Shown piece by piece: positions 53,296 through 63,841 of a stretch of 64,000 nucleotides of DNA. The stretch is from an uncultured Clostridia bacterium (lineage in GTDB: Bacteria > Bacillota > Clostridia > Oscillospirales > Acutalibacteraceae). A program made the translations under genes and the position numbers. Location: positions 22,936-86,935 of the forward strand of contig CANBJR010000005.1 in assembly GCA_947369085.1 (NCBI GenBank), read 5' to 3'. Under the pieces are notes generated by a model that worked only from the letters and a program-made list of their open reading frames with translations, ran no database searches and had not been told where the DNA came from. Position 1 is the stretch's first letter, and each line of letters opens with the position of its first letter.

Positions 53296-54216
53296 TTATG
53301 CTGCGGGAAGAGTCAAAGTGAATACTGGTGTGCTGCCTGCTGCAACAAAAGGCTCCTGCTGAATTCCATTGATGAGGAATTTTTCAGCTGTACTCCAGTC
53401 ATTTGTTGTTGTAAAGATAACGTAAGCTGAACCATTGAGTCTGTAGGTATATGTAAAATCTTCTTCATTATATACCATTTGGTCAAATCCGGGAGCTACT
53501 CTGTCGCCGCCGTAGGTATAAATATACATATCGCCCTCATAGTCGCCGGCATCTACAGTAATAACTGCATCCTGAATCTTTGTAAATGTGCAGGATGTTG
53601 TTGCCGTACCTGCTGTAACTGTTACAGTTGCAGTATCTGTAAGGTTGATTGTTGTAGGAACTGTGAAAGCTACAGGTTCAGCGTCGCCAATCTGATATGT
53701 TGCAGTTGCATCACCTGTGTTGAAAGCATAAACGGTAACATCAATTGAACCTGTGAAGCTCTTTGAATATGGAGTAATAGCAACTTCGGTTGTTGCGGGA
53801 TCTTCTCTAAATGACTTTGTTACTGTCATTGCGCCTGTTGTGTCAAATGCAGGTGTGTAAGTATTCTTTCCTGTTTCAACAGTCTGGTTTGCTGTCTGTT
53901 GACCGCTCCAGTCTTCTGCACTCTTAAAGAGGAAATACTCTGCGCCGTTGGGGACATCTTGCGGAACAACGATTTTATAAATGTTTGTATCGCCTACTTT
54001 TTCCATAGGAACGCTGTCGCCGAAGTAACCGTAGTTCCAAGCATAGAAGTAAACATCTGTCCACTGTGTGTTTGTGTTGTCGAAGAAGATGTGTGAACCG
54101 GCTGTAATAGCAGGGGCGGTGTCTTCTTCAACTGCTGCGGAAGCTGAAACTGCACCAACAGTTACAACTGAGAATGCCATTAATGCTGTTAATAATAAAC
54201 TTATAACCTTTTTCAT
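53296..54216 (-). CDS. Secreted protein with starch-binding CBM26-like module
   Basis: A 306-residue exported protein with a typical signal peptide (about 1-28, 'TVGAVSASAA'). Residues about 38-125 form a CBM26-like starch-binding module ('HIFFDNTNTQWTDVYFYAW') closely related to that at the end of the upstream-strand neighbour. An Ig-like middle (about 150-225) and a second module (about 225-306) follow. ATG 54216 has AAGGAGG upstream; the longer frame from 54297 is rejected. It may be co-transcribed with the LRR/dockerin gene, although a GCGGCAA/TTGCCGC hairpin (53206-53222) lies between. Probably a cell-surface or free starch-binding protein. Confidence 0.8.
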   Translation of the reverse strand: MKKVISLLLTALMAFSVVTVGAVSASAAVEEDTAPAITAGSHIFFDNTNTQWTDVYFYAWNYGYFGDSVPMEKVGDTNIYKIVVPQDVPNGAEYFLFKSAEDWSGQQTANQTVETGKNTYTPAFDTTGAMTVTKSFREDPATTEVAITPYSKSFTGSIDVTVYAFNTGDATATYQIGDAEPVAFTVPTTINLTDTATVTVTAGTATTSCTFTKIQDAVITVDAGDYEGDMYIYTYGGDRVAPGFDQMVYNEEDFTYTYRLNGSAYVIFTTTNDWSTAEKFLINGIQQEPFVAAGSTPVFTLTLPAA

Positions 54217-54298
54217 AAACGTAACCTCCTTACGTTGCCAATTCCGAATTTTGATTTTCGGTTTAGTTTTGTTCCTGTGATTTTGCTGCTTTATCACT

Positions 54299-54339
54299 AT
54301 TATAATCTCCTGCAGTTTTTGAACAATTTCGTATTGTTC
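54299..54339 (-). promoter_or_regulatory. Promoter and operator-like repeat of the starch-binding gene
   Basis: On the minus strand TTGTTC (54326-54321), 16 bases, TATAAT (54304-54299). GAACAAT-TTCGT-ATTGTTC (54321-54339) is a perfect 7-bp inverted repeat overlapping the -35 element, a classical repressor position. Confidence 0.65.
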
Positions 54340-55500
54340 GGACGGAAAGCATTTTTACCGCATTAACAGCCATACAATTTTAGTTTGCACGGAATGCAGC
54401 GTATGCTTTCAACGCCCCTTAAGCATTTTGCTTAATTTTACAGAGCAGTGAGCGTATCCGAACTCTGATTTAAGGCGCCGGAACAGTTACGTCTGTTCCA
54501 CACGGTTTGTGGGGAGCGCATAAACGTGAAAAATTAACGTCCGCCGTTTTCTATTGAAAATCGGTACCGTTCGGAAGAAAACTAATTACTTTTACTCATA
54601 TTCTTGTTCATCAAATCAATATGTCAGATAATATCGATTGCTCTTTGAACCAAATTAAAATTATTTTTTCTTCATTCTTCCGTTTATTAAAAAATATTCA
54701 ATTGTAGTTTGAGCGTAGAAATATGCTCGAAATTTAATTTAGTCTGATTAACCCGAAAATACTTTTGTGTTATTTAGATTAATCGGACAAAGTTACATGA
54801 TTTTTATCACACCTCTCACTTATAGAAGCTTTGCATTTCTGCAAAATATTAAATTGATATGTGTGACTAAAAATCACGCATATTTGCGTAAAAAACATTT
54901 CGATATATCTGCACTTACGAGTACAATTTTTTCAATATAAATTAAGGGTTAAGGGGTGCAAATATATGCGAAATGTTTCTTAGCTAAATGCGCCTGAAAT
55001 ATTTGCTGTTCATCTTAATAATTTGCACAGCTTAATATAACAGGTTGAGCGGATTATAACCCGCCTTATGTACGAATGTACAATTCAATAGTTTGTTGTT
55101 TAAAACTATTGTTTAATTTCATTATAACTTCAATTTTTAAATAATCAACAAATTAGGCACAACAGGTTAAAACTTGTCATCAAATGCAATAAAATAAAAA
55201 TTTCGTCAAAAATCGGGAATTATAATATATTTGTTTAAATTTTTGCCGTTATGTGATATAATAATTTCATAAAGAACTTCGTTCTTTGTTGCTCTTATGT
55301 GTAATTTTTATGTTAGAACAATTTTACACAGATGCCAAATTCAAGAAATTTAACGGGGAAGAATCGGCGAAATAAACGGAGCTCCATCTATTGACAGCAA
55401 TGCTTCATCAAAAGTTGCATATACATACACATTAGGATGTCTTGATAGCAAGGACAATGCAATAAGCTATTTTAATAACGGCGAGACATACAAATGCAAA
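54340..55500. other. 1.2-kb AT-rich intergenic region with structured elements
   Basis: No intact gene was found. Near 54472-54519 a three-way junction is possible: outer GCGC/GCGC, hairpin GAACAG/CTGTTC and hairpin CCACA/TGTGG. CAATAGTTT/AAACTATTG (55086-55111) is another 9-bp hairpin, and AAAGAAC/GTTCTTT (55271-55287) a third. Confidence 0.4.
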
Positions 55501-55502
55501 AC
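55379..55502 (+). pseudogene. Possible gene remnant
   Basis: A frame without start codon reads 'GAPSIDSNASSKVAYTY' and 'TLGCLDSKDNAISYFNNG', with normal codon use, then runs into the terminator at 55499. Upstream, a different frame (55310-55372) reads 'FYTDAKFKKFNGEES' and stops, as if a frameshift separated the two. No family was recognised. It may be the decayed 3' end of a secreted-protein gene. Confidence 0.35.
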
Positions 55503-55536
55503 ACACCCCGTACAAGAGTACGGGATGTGTTTTTTG
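55499..55536 (+). terminator. Rho-independent terminator
   Basis: ACACACCCCGTAC, loop AAGA and GTACGGGATGTGT form a 13-bp stem with one mismatch, followed by T6. No intact plus-strand gene precedes it, which supports the idea that a gene was lost upstream. Confidence 0.88.
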
Positions 55537-55614
55537 CTTGTATTCAAAATAAAACGGTAAATTTAATAAACCTTAATTTTTTGCAAACGCTGTTGCAGAA
55601 AATGAAAAATGCAC

Positions 55615-56346
55615 TTACTTTTCCACGTTATTTTTTATCATATAGTCCAAGTAAGCGTCATTCAGTATTTGGTACGCACCTCTTATCATCGGAAGAGTTG
55701 CTCCGTTGTCAAAAACAATGGCTTTTGAGTTTATTTCGCTTATATATTCCATATTTACAATGTATGTTCTTCCGCATCTGAAAAAACAATCAAAATGCGC
55801 AATCTGCTTACTCATATTTTCATTGGTAATGCGAATTGAATATTGTTTGCCGTCAATAGTTTTAGCAATCTGATAATGCTTTGAGGTTTCAAAATATAAT
55901 ACTTTTTTTATATCAATTTTAGTTGTTGAACCGCCGACATTAAAAACCATATTTGCAGTATGCCCATTTGAAATAGAAGAAATTGCCTTGTCAAGCGCCG
56001 AAAAAAGCTCGCTTTTGGTGCAGGGCTTTACAAGATAATGTGTTGCGTCAACAGTAAATGCGTCAACGGCAAAGTTGCGAGATACGGTAAGAAAAATTAT
56101 CTTACAGTGTGGATCGATTTCTCTGATTCTTTTAGCCAATTCTATGCCTGTACAGTCAGAAAAACATATTTCTATAATTACTACGTCAAAAGAATTTTCC
56201 TCATTATAATGCCCGATTAGTGTTTCGGAATTATCAAAGCAAAAGATTTCTATATTCTTGTCACAATGCAAAGTGCCATAGCTTTTTAAAAGCAATTCTG
56301 TATTTTTGAGTTCTTCTGTGTTGTCGTCACATATCGCAAATTTCAT
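55615..56346 (-). CDS. LytTR-family response regulator with Glu in place of the phosphoacceptor Asp
   Basis: A 243-residue regulator: receiver domain (1-120) plus LytTR DNA-binding domain (about 140-238). The acidic pocket 'CDDN' (D7, D8), Thr87 and Lys107 ('YLVKP') are kept, but the phosphoacceptor position, normally 'LDI', reads 'IIEICF', giving Glu59. This can mimic constitutive phosphorylation. No histidine kinase lies next to it. The LytTR part includes 'YFETSKHYQIAKT' and 'FFRCGRTYIVNM'. GAGGTG lies seven bases before ATG 56346. It is divergent from the giant surface protein at 56547, which is a likely target. Confidence 0.85.
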   Translation of the reverse strand: MKFAICDDNTEELKNTELLLKSYGTLHCDKNIEIFCFDNSETLIGHYNEENSFDVVIIEICFSDCTGIELAKRIREIDPHCKIIFLTVSRNFAVDAFTVDATHYLVKPCTKSELFSALDKAISSISNGHTANMVFNVGGSTTKIDIKKVLYFETSKHYQIAKTIDGKQYSIRITNENMSKQIAHFDCFFRCGRTYIVNMEYISEINSKAIVFDNGATLPMIRGAYQILNDAYLDYMIKNNVEK

Positions 56347-56546
56347 AGTATTCACCTCGCACCAAACAAATATAATTATTCTACTATATAATTATAACAC
56401 AAAATTGATATTCTGCAATGGAAATAATAGCGATAATCTTATGCCAGATAAATGCGAATTATGCCATAGAGTTGTGTTTCTTCTATTAAAATGTTAAACT
56501 ACACATAATATATCGGTAAAAATAAATAAATATGGGAGGTTTTACT

Positions 56547-59500
56547 ATGAGAAAAGCAAAAAAAGCAGGCAAAATCGCAATATCTTTAATTTTGTGTTTT
56601 TCTATATTGTTTTGCTGCGTTCCCTCTGTTCCTGTTATGGCAAGTGAAAGGGAAAAAAGCTTTACACGCTTATATGATTATAATGAGCTTTCGGAACGCT
56701 ATCTTTCTGAAAATGAAGAGGCTGAGTCTGAATATCCAAACGGTGCGTTTATGATTCCGCTTTCATCAGCACAGATGAAAATGGACGACTTGTACGCCCT
56801 CGAAATTTTCCGTGAGGGCGGAACAAAGGGAGAAGCGTCAATTACGTTGAAAACCGTGGATATGACGGCTGAGTACGGCATTGACTACGATATTTACCTT
56901 GACAAAAAATATTCGTCATCTCCTGTTGAAGGTAGGGCAAATCCATATTACGATATGGAGGAATACAGCTTTATTGCAACTCATACCCAAAAAGAGGTTG
57001 TTTGCGCTTCAAATAAGGACGAAAATGTTGCTCAGGTTCGTAAGGAAGCAAGCGAATATAATGACTATGTGCTAAACGAAGTAATGCCTACGTCAAGTGA
57101 ATTTACTTTAGATTTTGCCGACGGTGAAAATTTTAAAACAATATATATACAGACACATAAAAAGGACGAGGTAACTTCAAATCTTGAATTCACCCTGAAC
57201 CTTTGCAATCCCAAGGGAGGCAGCATAGGCGCACAGACAAGCTGTGCCTTTACAATTCTTGAGGAAAGAGAAATCCCCGCTACATACCTGACTCTGCTTG
57301 AAGGAAATGTTAATCCCGAAAGCGAAGAGGCATACATTGTTGTAAAAAGAAGCGGAAATATGGGCACAACAGGCACGTTTACAGTCAGAACCGAATCTGC
57401 AAGTGCAAAGGCAGGCAAGGCTTATGAGGCTGTACAGATGCCGCTTGAATTTACGCCCGGAATGGCTGAAATCAAGGTGCCCGTTACAATGCTTAAGGAT
57501 GCAAAGGCTGATACATATTTTAATACCTACCTTGAAGACATAACTGTTGCCGACAGCAAAAATCAGGCGTCAAAAATGAACATTACAAAAAATGCAAGGG
57601 CTGAACTTAGGCACGATACTACTCTGACTGCTTCGGAGCAGTATCTTTCTTCTTCAATGGTAAACACAAATTCAGGAACACGAGGTGTTCAGCTGATTGA
57701 CGCTGCACAGTTTACTCAATCAATGGTTACTAACAGAGGAACAGGCAGTCAATATCACGAATATTCCCATACCGGCTCGGATATGCAGCTTAAATATAAC
57801 AATAGCTGGAGCAGTAAAAACAACTGTATCTCGGTACGCTCAAACGAAAAAATCAATTTTACCGGAGTTGATTCGATTTCTATGGTGGTTGACCACTACT
57901 CCGGTTCAACAGTTTCCGACCATTCGGTAATTTATGTTTCTGACAGCGATAAGTTTAATTCAGATACAGGCAACTACGACTGGATACATAACCTTTCGGG
58001 TGTAGGCGGAAGCTGGGATATGACCAACATTGCGGATTCGTATATTTATCACACCGCAAACCTTGACCAAAGCAAGGTTAGGGGCGAGCATTACCTTTAT
58101 ATGGCTTTGCATAAAGGCGCCGTTGTAGGCAGTGCCGGATACAAAATATACAACCGCGGCACAGGTGATGTTGACAAAAATCTTAAACTCAATATGACAA
58201 AATACAATCTGACTATTATAGAGCCTGACTCTACACCTATATATGTAGACGGAAAACTCGTAAACACTCAGGTTGCAAAAAATCATCAGCTTGTTGATCC
58301 TGCTTCAATGCACGATAACGACAGGAACACAGGCACTTCGTTCTCAATTTACAGGGATGAAACTACTGCCATTTCTGCAATTGTAGACTCTAAGTTCAAT
58401 AATCTTGTAAAGCTTGAGGGCGTATATTTCTGCGAAAGCGGTAAAACGTCAAACCATTCCGAGCTTTATAAGCTTAACAGTGACTCATTGACACTGACAT
58501 CTGAAATTCTTGAAAAATATTCAAATTATATCAAGGACAAAAAGATTGTTATTCAGCCTGTATATACAGTTGCTGACTCAAATCTTAAAATTGAAAGCTT
58601 TGATAATACTAAGACTAACGGACAAAAATTTGTTGCTGACAACAACAGCTGTAAAGGCGATTTCTATTATAACAACGAGCTTGTCGGAACGCTAAGCTGG
58701 ACAAAGTCAGAAAGGTCAAACGGCAAATATCTTGTTGCCGATACACTCAAATTTAATTTTGAATATGCTGACAATGCACCGTCAAGACTTTGGAATATGA
58801 AGCTTGATACAAGGGCGGCTTCAACCGAAGATTTGCTTTCTTCCTCTGATATAATCACTGTTAATACAGGCACGTTTTCTGCAAATATTCAGCTTTCGAA
58901 TTTGTATTTTTCGGTAACGCCGAACTTCTATCTTGCAGATACAACAACAGTGCTTAATATTACAAATCCCGATTACGGTGACTTTATCGGAAAGGGCGGC
59001 AAGTACGCAAAGAAAAATTCCGACGGTTCGGTTACTCTTAGGGGTTACACTCCTGAGGACGGCGCAACAGACACTATATTTACAGATATGTCTGTAAACG
59101 AGATAATCACATTTTATGCCGAGCCAAATTCAGGTTATCGTGCAAAGTGGAGCTATACCGACAGTGCGTCGCACAAGACTAAAACATATTACGGAAAAAG
59201 CTTTTTCTACGCTATACAAAATCCGTACTATACAGATGATAATCACATAACCCTGACGTTTGAAAAGACAGGCGGCAACTATTATTCATTCAGCTTTTAC
59301 GGTCAAACCCTTTTACAGGAGGGTTCAATAATAAATCCGCCTACAAATAATACCGAAACATATAACCTCGTCAGCGGAGCGCAGATAACAATGGACAGTT
59401 ATTCTGCATTATCCAACAAAGACGGTGAATTTCATCTTGAAACAAAACCGGGAGATGATAACTCCGAAATTGTAAAGATTTCTGCTTCGGCAGATGAAAT

Positions 59501-62500
59501 TCACAGGGCATTGGTTTTCTACAACAATCAGTATTACATTTGTGATATTAATATGGCTGATTACCTTTCATCGGGCAGTGTTTCAAGCATTACAGCACAG
59601 CTTAAGCTTAACTATAAAACAAACGGAGTAACACCTACTTCAATTTGTGCTTTATCGTCAGACGGAACTGTTTACGGCGATACCATTACATTAATTACGG
59701 CAAATGCAGTTCAGTTTGATATGACTATCGATACAAAAGGGCAGAGCAAGGACAAGCCTGTAAATCTTGTTCGTTGGTCTGTTGAAAATGAGGATGGCGT
59801 AAAATCATCATATGATGTTTCACTTGAAAATGGAGAAACCGTTTCTCATTGGGCAAATACGCTTTCGGAAATTATAAAACAGGGCGATAAGCTATATGTT
59901 GAGTTAATGTGGAAAGGCTATGACTCTGATGCAAACGAAATTTTTTCAAGCTATGGTAAATTTGATACGGGCTACAGTTTTATTGCAACATCGGTAACAG
60001 ATACAATTACCTATGCTCCCGATGTCGGTGCTCCGTCAACTATGAGCCAGCCTGTCCCCGTACTCGGACCTGTAAGCCCGACTATTTCAATAAAGGGCTT
60101 CACTCCCATACTCAATATCGGTACAGCCGGAACAGACAATGACGGTCACGAACTTCATACAATTTCAATAGGCGTTAGCTTTGGTAAGCTGAAAGATGCT
60201 GCTGCAAAGGATAGCAAGTGGGCTTCTGCCGGTCCGGTTAAAAAGGCAGAAGCTCTCGGAAACATATTAAGCAATTTTGACGCTGCCAATAACAGCTCTT
60301 CGGGGCTTCCTAAATTTGCAGGCGGAAAATCACTTACAAATGCGCTTAATATGAAAACTGCTGTTAAGCTTTCTTTCAGCATAACCATATGTTATCAGGG
60401 TAACTATTATATAGACGATAATTCGGGCGAATGGAATTTTGTAGGCAATCTGTTTATTGCCGGTGCAGGCGGTTCAATAAGAGTAAGTATTCCGTTTGTG
60501 CTGTGCTATATCCCATGCTTTGCTTACTTTACAGCTTCGATAAATGTAAATATCTATATGGGTATTTTTGCAAATACAGACGGAGAAACCGGAGAATCGG
60601 TTGCGCTTACTCTTGAACAGTTAGATGATGCCGAGGCTGCTACATTCCAGGGAGTGTATGAGCTGAAAATAGGACTTGGCGCAGGCGTTGGAGTAGGCTT
60701 TGACGGTTTGTTGTCTGCATCGGGCGGAGTTGATTTCCAGTTTGATATTCAGTTTAACGATTTTTTAAGAGGTTACGGAACTGTCGGTATGTCAGGAAGC
60801 ATAACTCTTGAATTGCTTTTCTTAAAGGCTTCGTGGAGTGACCAGTTCTTTAAGACTGAAATGTTTAATACACTTCAAGACTCGAAAAACTTTATGAATA
60901 CACGTGCGCTACAGTCAAAAATTGAAACTGATTTGCTTAAAAATACGACTGTCGGCGATATGATTATTTCAACAGCAGAAGCGTCAGATAATATATATTC
61001 TCGACGCGGACTTACTGAGGAAAAGGTGATTGAAGGAGAACAGTCTCCCGTAAATCCCGAAATTATGTCAATAGGCAATAACAGATACTTAATTACAAGC
61101 ACAGGAACAGACGAGTCAATATCTCGAAGTAATGTTCTGCATTATTATATTTATGACGAATCTACTGATGAGATAGTTGAGTCAGGTCCCCTTCTTAAAA
61201 AAGCAGTAGAGGATGGTTTCGGTCAAGACACAGCAAATGAGCTTGAAAAGCTTACAGCCGATTATAAAAAAATAGACAATGATGCTGTTATGGCAGACTG
61301 CGGTGATGATATTCTTATTGCGTGGAATAAATGCGTTGTATCAGATAACAATGACAACAGTAAATTGCTCAACTCTGTAGGCATTGCTACAATTTACTAT
61401 AATAAGGCAAGCGGCAAATTTCACGATTATAATGTAATATCAGACAAAAATAAAAAGTATATGTATATGACGCCAAAGATTGCATATAACAGCACTACGG
61501 ATACTGCTCAGGTTTTCTATCAGGCAATGAATGTTGAGAATATTACTCTTGAAACTACGCTTGAAGAATTGCAGACATTTCCAACCGTTCTGCTTACTTC
61601 CTGTTGTGAAGCAGGTACTAAGGCATGGTCAGAAAGCAAGTCTGTTTCAATAAACGGCAAATATCTAAAGTATTTTGATGCAGAATCGTATGATAACGGA
61701 GTTATGTTGTCCTATGTTTCGTCGGATACATATGGCTTCACGCTTGATTCAGTTGACGAATTTAATGTTGAGGACGATTTTGATGCTTCCGATTTTGATA
61801 CCGGCAACTCTTTGTATATTCAGCAGTTTGACGTAAATGACGGCAAACTTACTTCTAAAAATCCTATGCGCATTACTAAAGACGGATATGTAACTGCAAA
61901 TCCAAAGTTCGTAACAGTGAATGCAGATGGCATACAAAACACGCTCCTGTTCTATAAGTGCAACGGACTTTATGCTTATCAGAACATAACAAATATTCTG
62001 ACTAACGGACTGTATACAAATTCAGAAGGAATGTTACAGATAAGCGAAGCATACATTGAACCTCAGTTTATATCTCATGAAGAAGATTATTCGGTAAATG
62101 ATGACTTTTCGGTTTACAGTAACGCAAAGGGAGATATCTATGCATTGTGGACTACAACCGAAAGCCATCAACAGCAAATCTGGGCAAAACAGTTTGTATT
62201 TAACAGAATTGATAAGGTAACCGAGGTCGGAAGGCTTGATGAAAACGGAGATTTGATTTATGACGGCAATTCAAATCCTGTGATGGATAAGCTTGATACT
62301 CCGTTGTATTTCCTTAACGGATATTGGGGCGGAAAGACTTATCTTACCGAAAACGGAATTTACGGCAGCGACGATACAGGACTGTATAAGGACGACTTTG
62401 ACGCTGTGGTGCTTGATAACGGAGATTTGCTTACTGTATTCAATGCATTTGACAGAGAAATAACAGACAACGGATGCAATTTTGTAAACAATATGCTTGT

Positions 62501-63791
62501 TGTTTCGGAATACGATACCAACTCGGATTATCATACACCTGAAAAGATTGATGCAATAGAGTTTGGCAACGAATATCCAACAGGCGGTGAAACAGTAAAC
62601 GTTACCTGTCACGCTGAAAATCTCGGTGTTAAATCGGGCAGAAATGTTACTGCAACATTGTATGTAAACGGAACAGCTTATGACAGCATTACAGAAGATA
62701 TTTGGCTGTCGGCAGAAGCAAAGACATTTGACTTCTACTATACTCTTCCGAAGGATCAGAAGGCTGACGAAGTTTCAATGTATTTCACAATTTCCGAGGA
62801 TGGGGAAGAAAAACTTGCTTCCGATACATTCACACTTAAACGAGGCGCAAAGCTTGAAATATCAATGGTTACACTGTCGGGAATCAAGCTCGTTACAGAT
62901 GATAACGATAATGCAAAATTCTTTGTCAGAGCAAATGTTAAAAATATCGGAAATGAGGATTACACAGGCGGCGACTATGTAAGACTTGTTGATTTTGATG
63001 TTGAAGAAATGTGCCTTGCAATGGAGGACGGTTATGAAGCAGGAAATCCGATTTATACCTCCTACGGCAAAGAAAAAATTAACAGTATAGGTGTTGGTGA
63101 CAGCACGGACGTTTGGTTTGTATCAGATGATATACCGTCAAAGGCGTTTGAAAAAACAGGAACGGATACGGCTTATCTCGAATGTATAATCTCAGATAAA
63201 GATGAGGCTGATTGGAAAACAAGAAATTCAGAGGAAGAATTAAGTACAATTTCGGAATTTTATCCGGGACTTACAAAGAAGCCTGTGCCCCAAAAAGTAA
63301 AATCAATCAGCTTAAGCGATATTACCGTTGAGATTGACAAGCCGCAACAGATTGACAAAAACGTTCAGCCGTTATCTTCGCTTGTAAACAGTGAAATTAC
63401 CTATACATCGTCAGACAAGAGCATAGCTGATGTTGACAGCTTTGGTGTAGTTACGGGACACAAAGAGGGTACAGCGGTTATAACTGCCGAAATAGACGGA
63501 CTCAAGGCTACTGCAAATGTTGTGGTTAAAAAAGCTGTGACGTCTGATGAAGAAGATAAAACACAGCCGACCAACAGCAATAATACCTCGCCTGATAACA
63601 CAGACGTCACACAGCCTGACAACACTAAAGGCACTGACGGTACATCTGCCGATAACAATTCGTCCTCGGTTAATTTGGCTGATAACGGTAAAATTCAGAC
63701 AGGAAGCTTGTCGGTTGCAGTGGTAGCAATTGTGTTGATTGCTTCTGCAGCGGTTATATATTTCCTCAGAAAAAGAAAAGAACAAATCTGA
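56547..63791 (+). CDS. Giant cell-surface protein with Calx-beta, CARDB-like and BIG2 domains
   Basis: A 2414-residue exported protein with a classical signal peptide (about 1-33). Two Calx-beta-like domains lie near 84-115 ('LEIFREGGTKGEASITL') and 261-310. A Gly-rich, hydrophobic beta region (about 1210-1440), a CARDB-like domain (about 2010-2090) and a BIG2 domain (about 2250-2330) follow. The C-terminus is a Pro/Thr/Asn/Asp-rich spacer, 'KIQTGS' near 2381, a hydrophobic segment and 'RKRKEQI'. That layout is a sortase-like sorting signal with a degenerate LPxTG. GGGAGG precedes ATG 56547. A surface adhesin or wall-anchored matrix protein is likely. Confidence 0.8.
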   Translation: MRKAKKAGKIAISLILCFSILFCCVPSVPVMASEREKSFTRLYDYNELSERYLSENEEAESEYPNGAFMIPLSSAQMKMDDLYALEIFREGGTKGEASITLKTVDMTAEYGIDYDIYLDKKYSSSPVEGRANPYYDMEEYSFIATHTQKEVVCASNKDENVAQVRKEASEYNDYVLNEVMPTSSEFTLDFADGENFKTIYIQTHKKDEVTSNLEFTLNLCNPKGGSIGAQTSCAFTILEEREIPATYLTLLEGNVNPESEEAYIVVKRSGNMGTTGTFTVRTESASAKAGKAYEAVQMPLEFTPGMAEIKVPVTMLKDAKADTYFNTYLEDITVADSKNQASKMNITKNARAELRHDTTLTASEQYLSSSMVNTNSGTRGVQLIDAAQFTQSMVTNRGTGSQYHEYSHTGSDMQLKYNNSWSSKNNCISVRSNEKINFTGVDSISMVVDHYSGSTVSDHSVIYVSDSDKFNSDTGNYDWIHNLSGVGGSWDMTNIADSYIYHTANLDQSKVRGEHYLYMALHKGAVVGSAGYKIYNRGTGDVDKNLKLNMTKYNLTIIEPDSTPIYVDGKLVNTQVAKNHQLVDPASMHDNDRNTGTSFSIYRDETTAISAIVDSKFNNLVKLEGVYFCESGKTSNHSELYKLNSDSLTLTSEILEKYSNYIKDKKIVIQPVYTVADSNLKIESFDNTKTNGQKFVADNNSCKGDFYYNNELVGTLSWTKSERSNGKYLVADTLKFNFEYADNAPSRLWNMKLDTRAASTEDLLSSSDIITVNTGTFSANIQLSNLYFSVTPNFYLADTTTVLNITNPDYGDFIGKGGKYAKKNSDGSVTLRGYTPEDGATDTIFTDMSVNEIITFYAEPNSGYRAKWSYTDSASHKTKTYYGKSFFYAIQNPYYTDDNHITLTFEKTGGNYYSFSFYGQTLLQEGSIINPPTNNTETYNLVSGAQITMDSYSALSNKDGEFHLETKPGDDNSEIVKISASADEIHRALVFYNNQYYICDINMADYLSSGSVSSITAQLKLNYKTNGVTPTSICALSSDGTVYGDTITLITANAVQFDMTIDTKGQSKDKPVNLVRWSVENEDGVKSSYDVSLENGETVSHWANTLSEIIKQGDKLYVELMWKGYDSDANEIFSSYGKFDTGYSFIATSVTDTITYAPDVGAPSTMSQPVPVLGPVSPTISIKGFTPILNIGTAGTDNDGHELHTISIGVSFGKLKDAAAKDSKWASAGPVKKAEALGNILSNFDAANNSSSGLPKFAGGKSLTNALNMKTAVKLSFSITICYQGNYYIDDNSGEWNFVGNLFIAGAGGSIRVSIPFVLCYIPCFAYFTASINVNIYMGIFANTDGETGESVALTLEQLDDAEAATFQGVYELKIGLGAGVGVGFDGLLSASGGVDFQFDIQFNDFLRGYGTVGMSGSITLELLFLKASWSDQFFKTEMFNTLQDSKNFMNTRALQSKIETDLLKNTTVGDMIISTAEASDNIYSRRGLTEEKVIEGEQSPVNPEIMSIGNNRYLITSTGTDESISRSNVLHYYIYDESTDEIVESGPLLKKAVEDGFGQDTANELEKLTADYKKIDNDAVMADCGDDILIAWNKCVVSDNNDNSKLLNSVGIATIYYNKASGKFHDYNVISDKNKKYMYMTPKIAYNSTTDTAQVFYQAMNVENITLETTLEELQTFPTVLLTSCCEAGTKAWSESKSVSINGKYLKYFDAESYDNGVMLSYVSSDTYGFTLDSVDEFNVEDDFDASDFDTGNSLYIQQFDVNDGKLTSKNPMRITKDGYVTANPKFVTVNADGIQNTLLFYKCNGLYAYQNITNILTNGLYTNSEGMLQISEAYIEPQFISHEEDYSVNDDFSVYSNAKGDIYALWTTTESHQQQIWAKQFVFNRIDKVTEVGRLDENGDLIYDGNSNPVMDKLDTPLYFLNGYWGGKTYLTENGIYGSDDTGLYKDDFDAVVLDNGDLLTVFNAFDREITDNGCNFVNNMLVVSEYDTNSDYHTPEKIDAIEFGNEYPTGGETVNVTCHAENLGVKSGRNVTATLYVNGTAYDSITEDIWLSAEAKTFDFYYTLPKDQKADEVSMYFTISEDGEEKLASDTFTLKRGAKLEISMVTLSGIKLVTDDNDNAKFFVRANVKNIGNEDYTGGDYVRLVDFDVEEMCLAMEDGYEAGNPIYTSYGKEKINSIGVGDSTDVWFVSDDIPSKAFEKTGTDTAYLECIISDKDEADWKTRNSEEELSTISEFYPGLTKKPVPQKVKSISLSDITVEIDKPQQIDKNVQPLSSLVNSEITYTSSDKSIADVDSFGVVTGHKEGTAVITAEIDGLKATANVVVKKAVTSDEEDKTQPTNSNNTSPDNTDVTQPDNTKGTDGTSADNNSSSVNLADNGKIQTGSLSVAVVAIVLIASAAVIYFLRKRKEQI

Positions 63792-63841
63792 TTTATTACT
63801 TAAATTGAGGAATAAATAAAAATTATTAAAGGAGAATTTTA

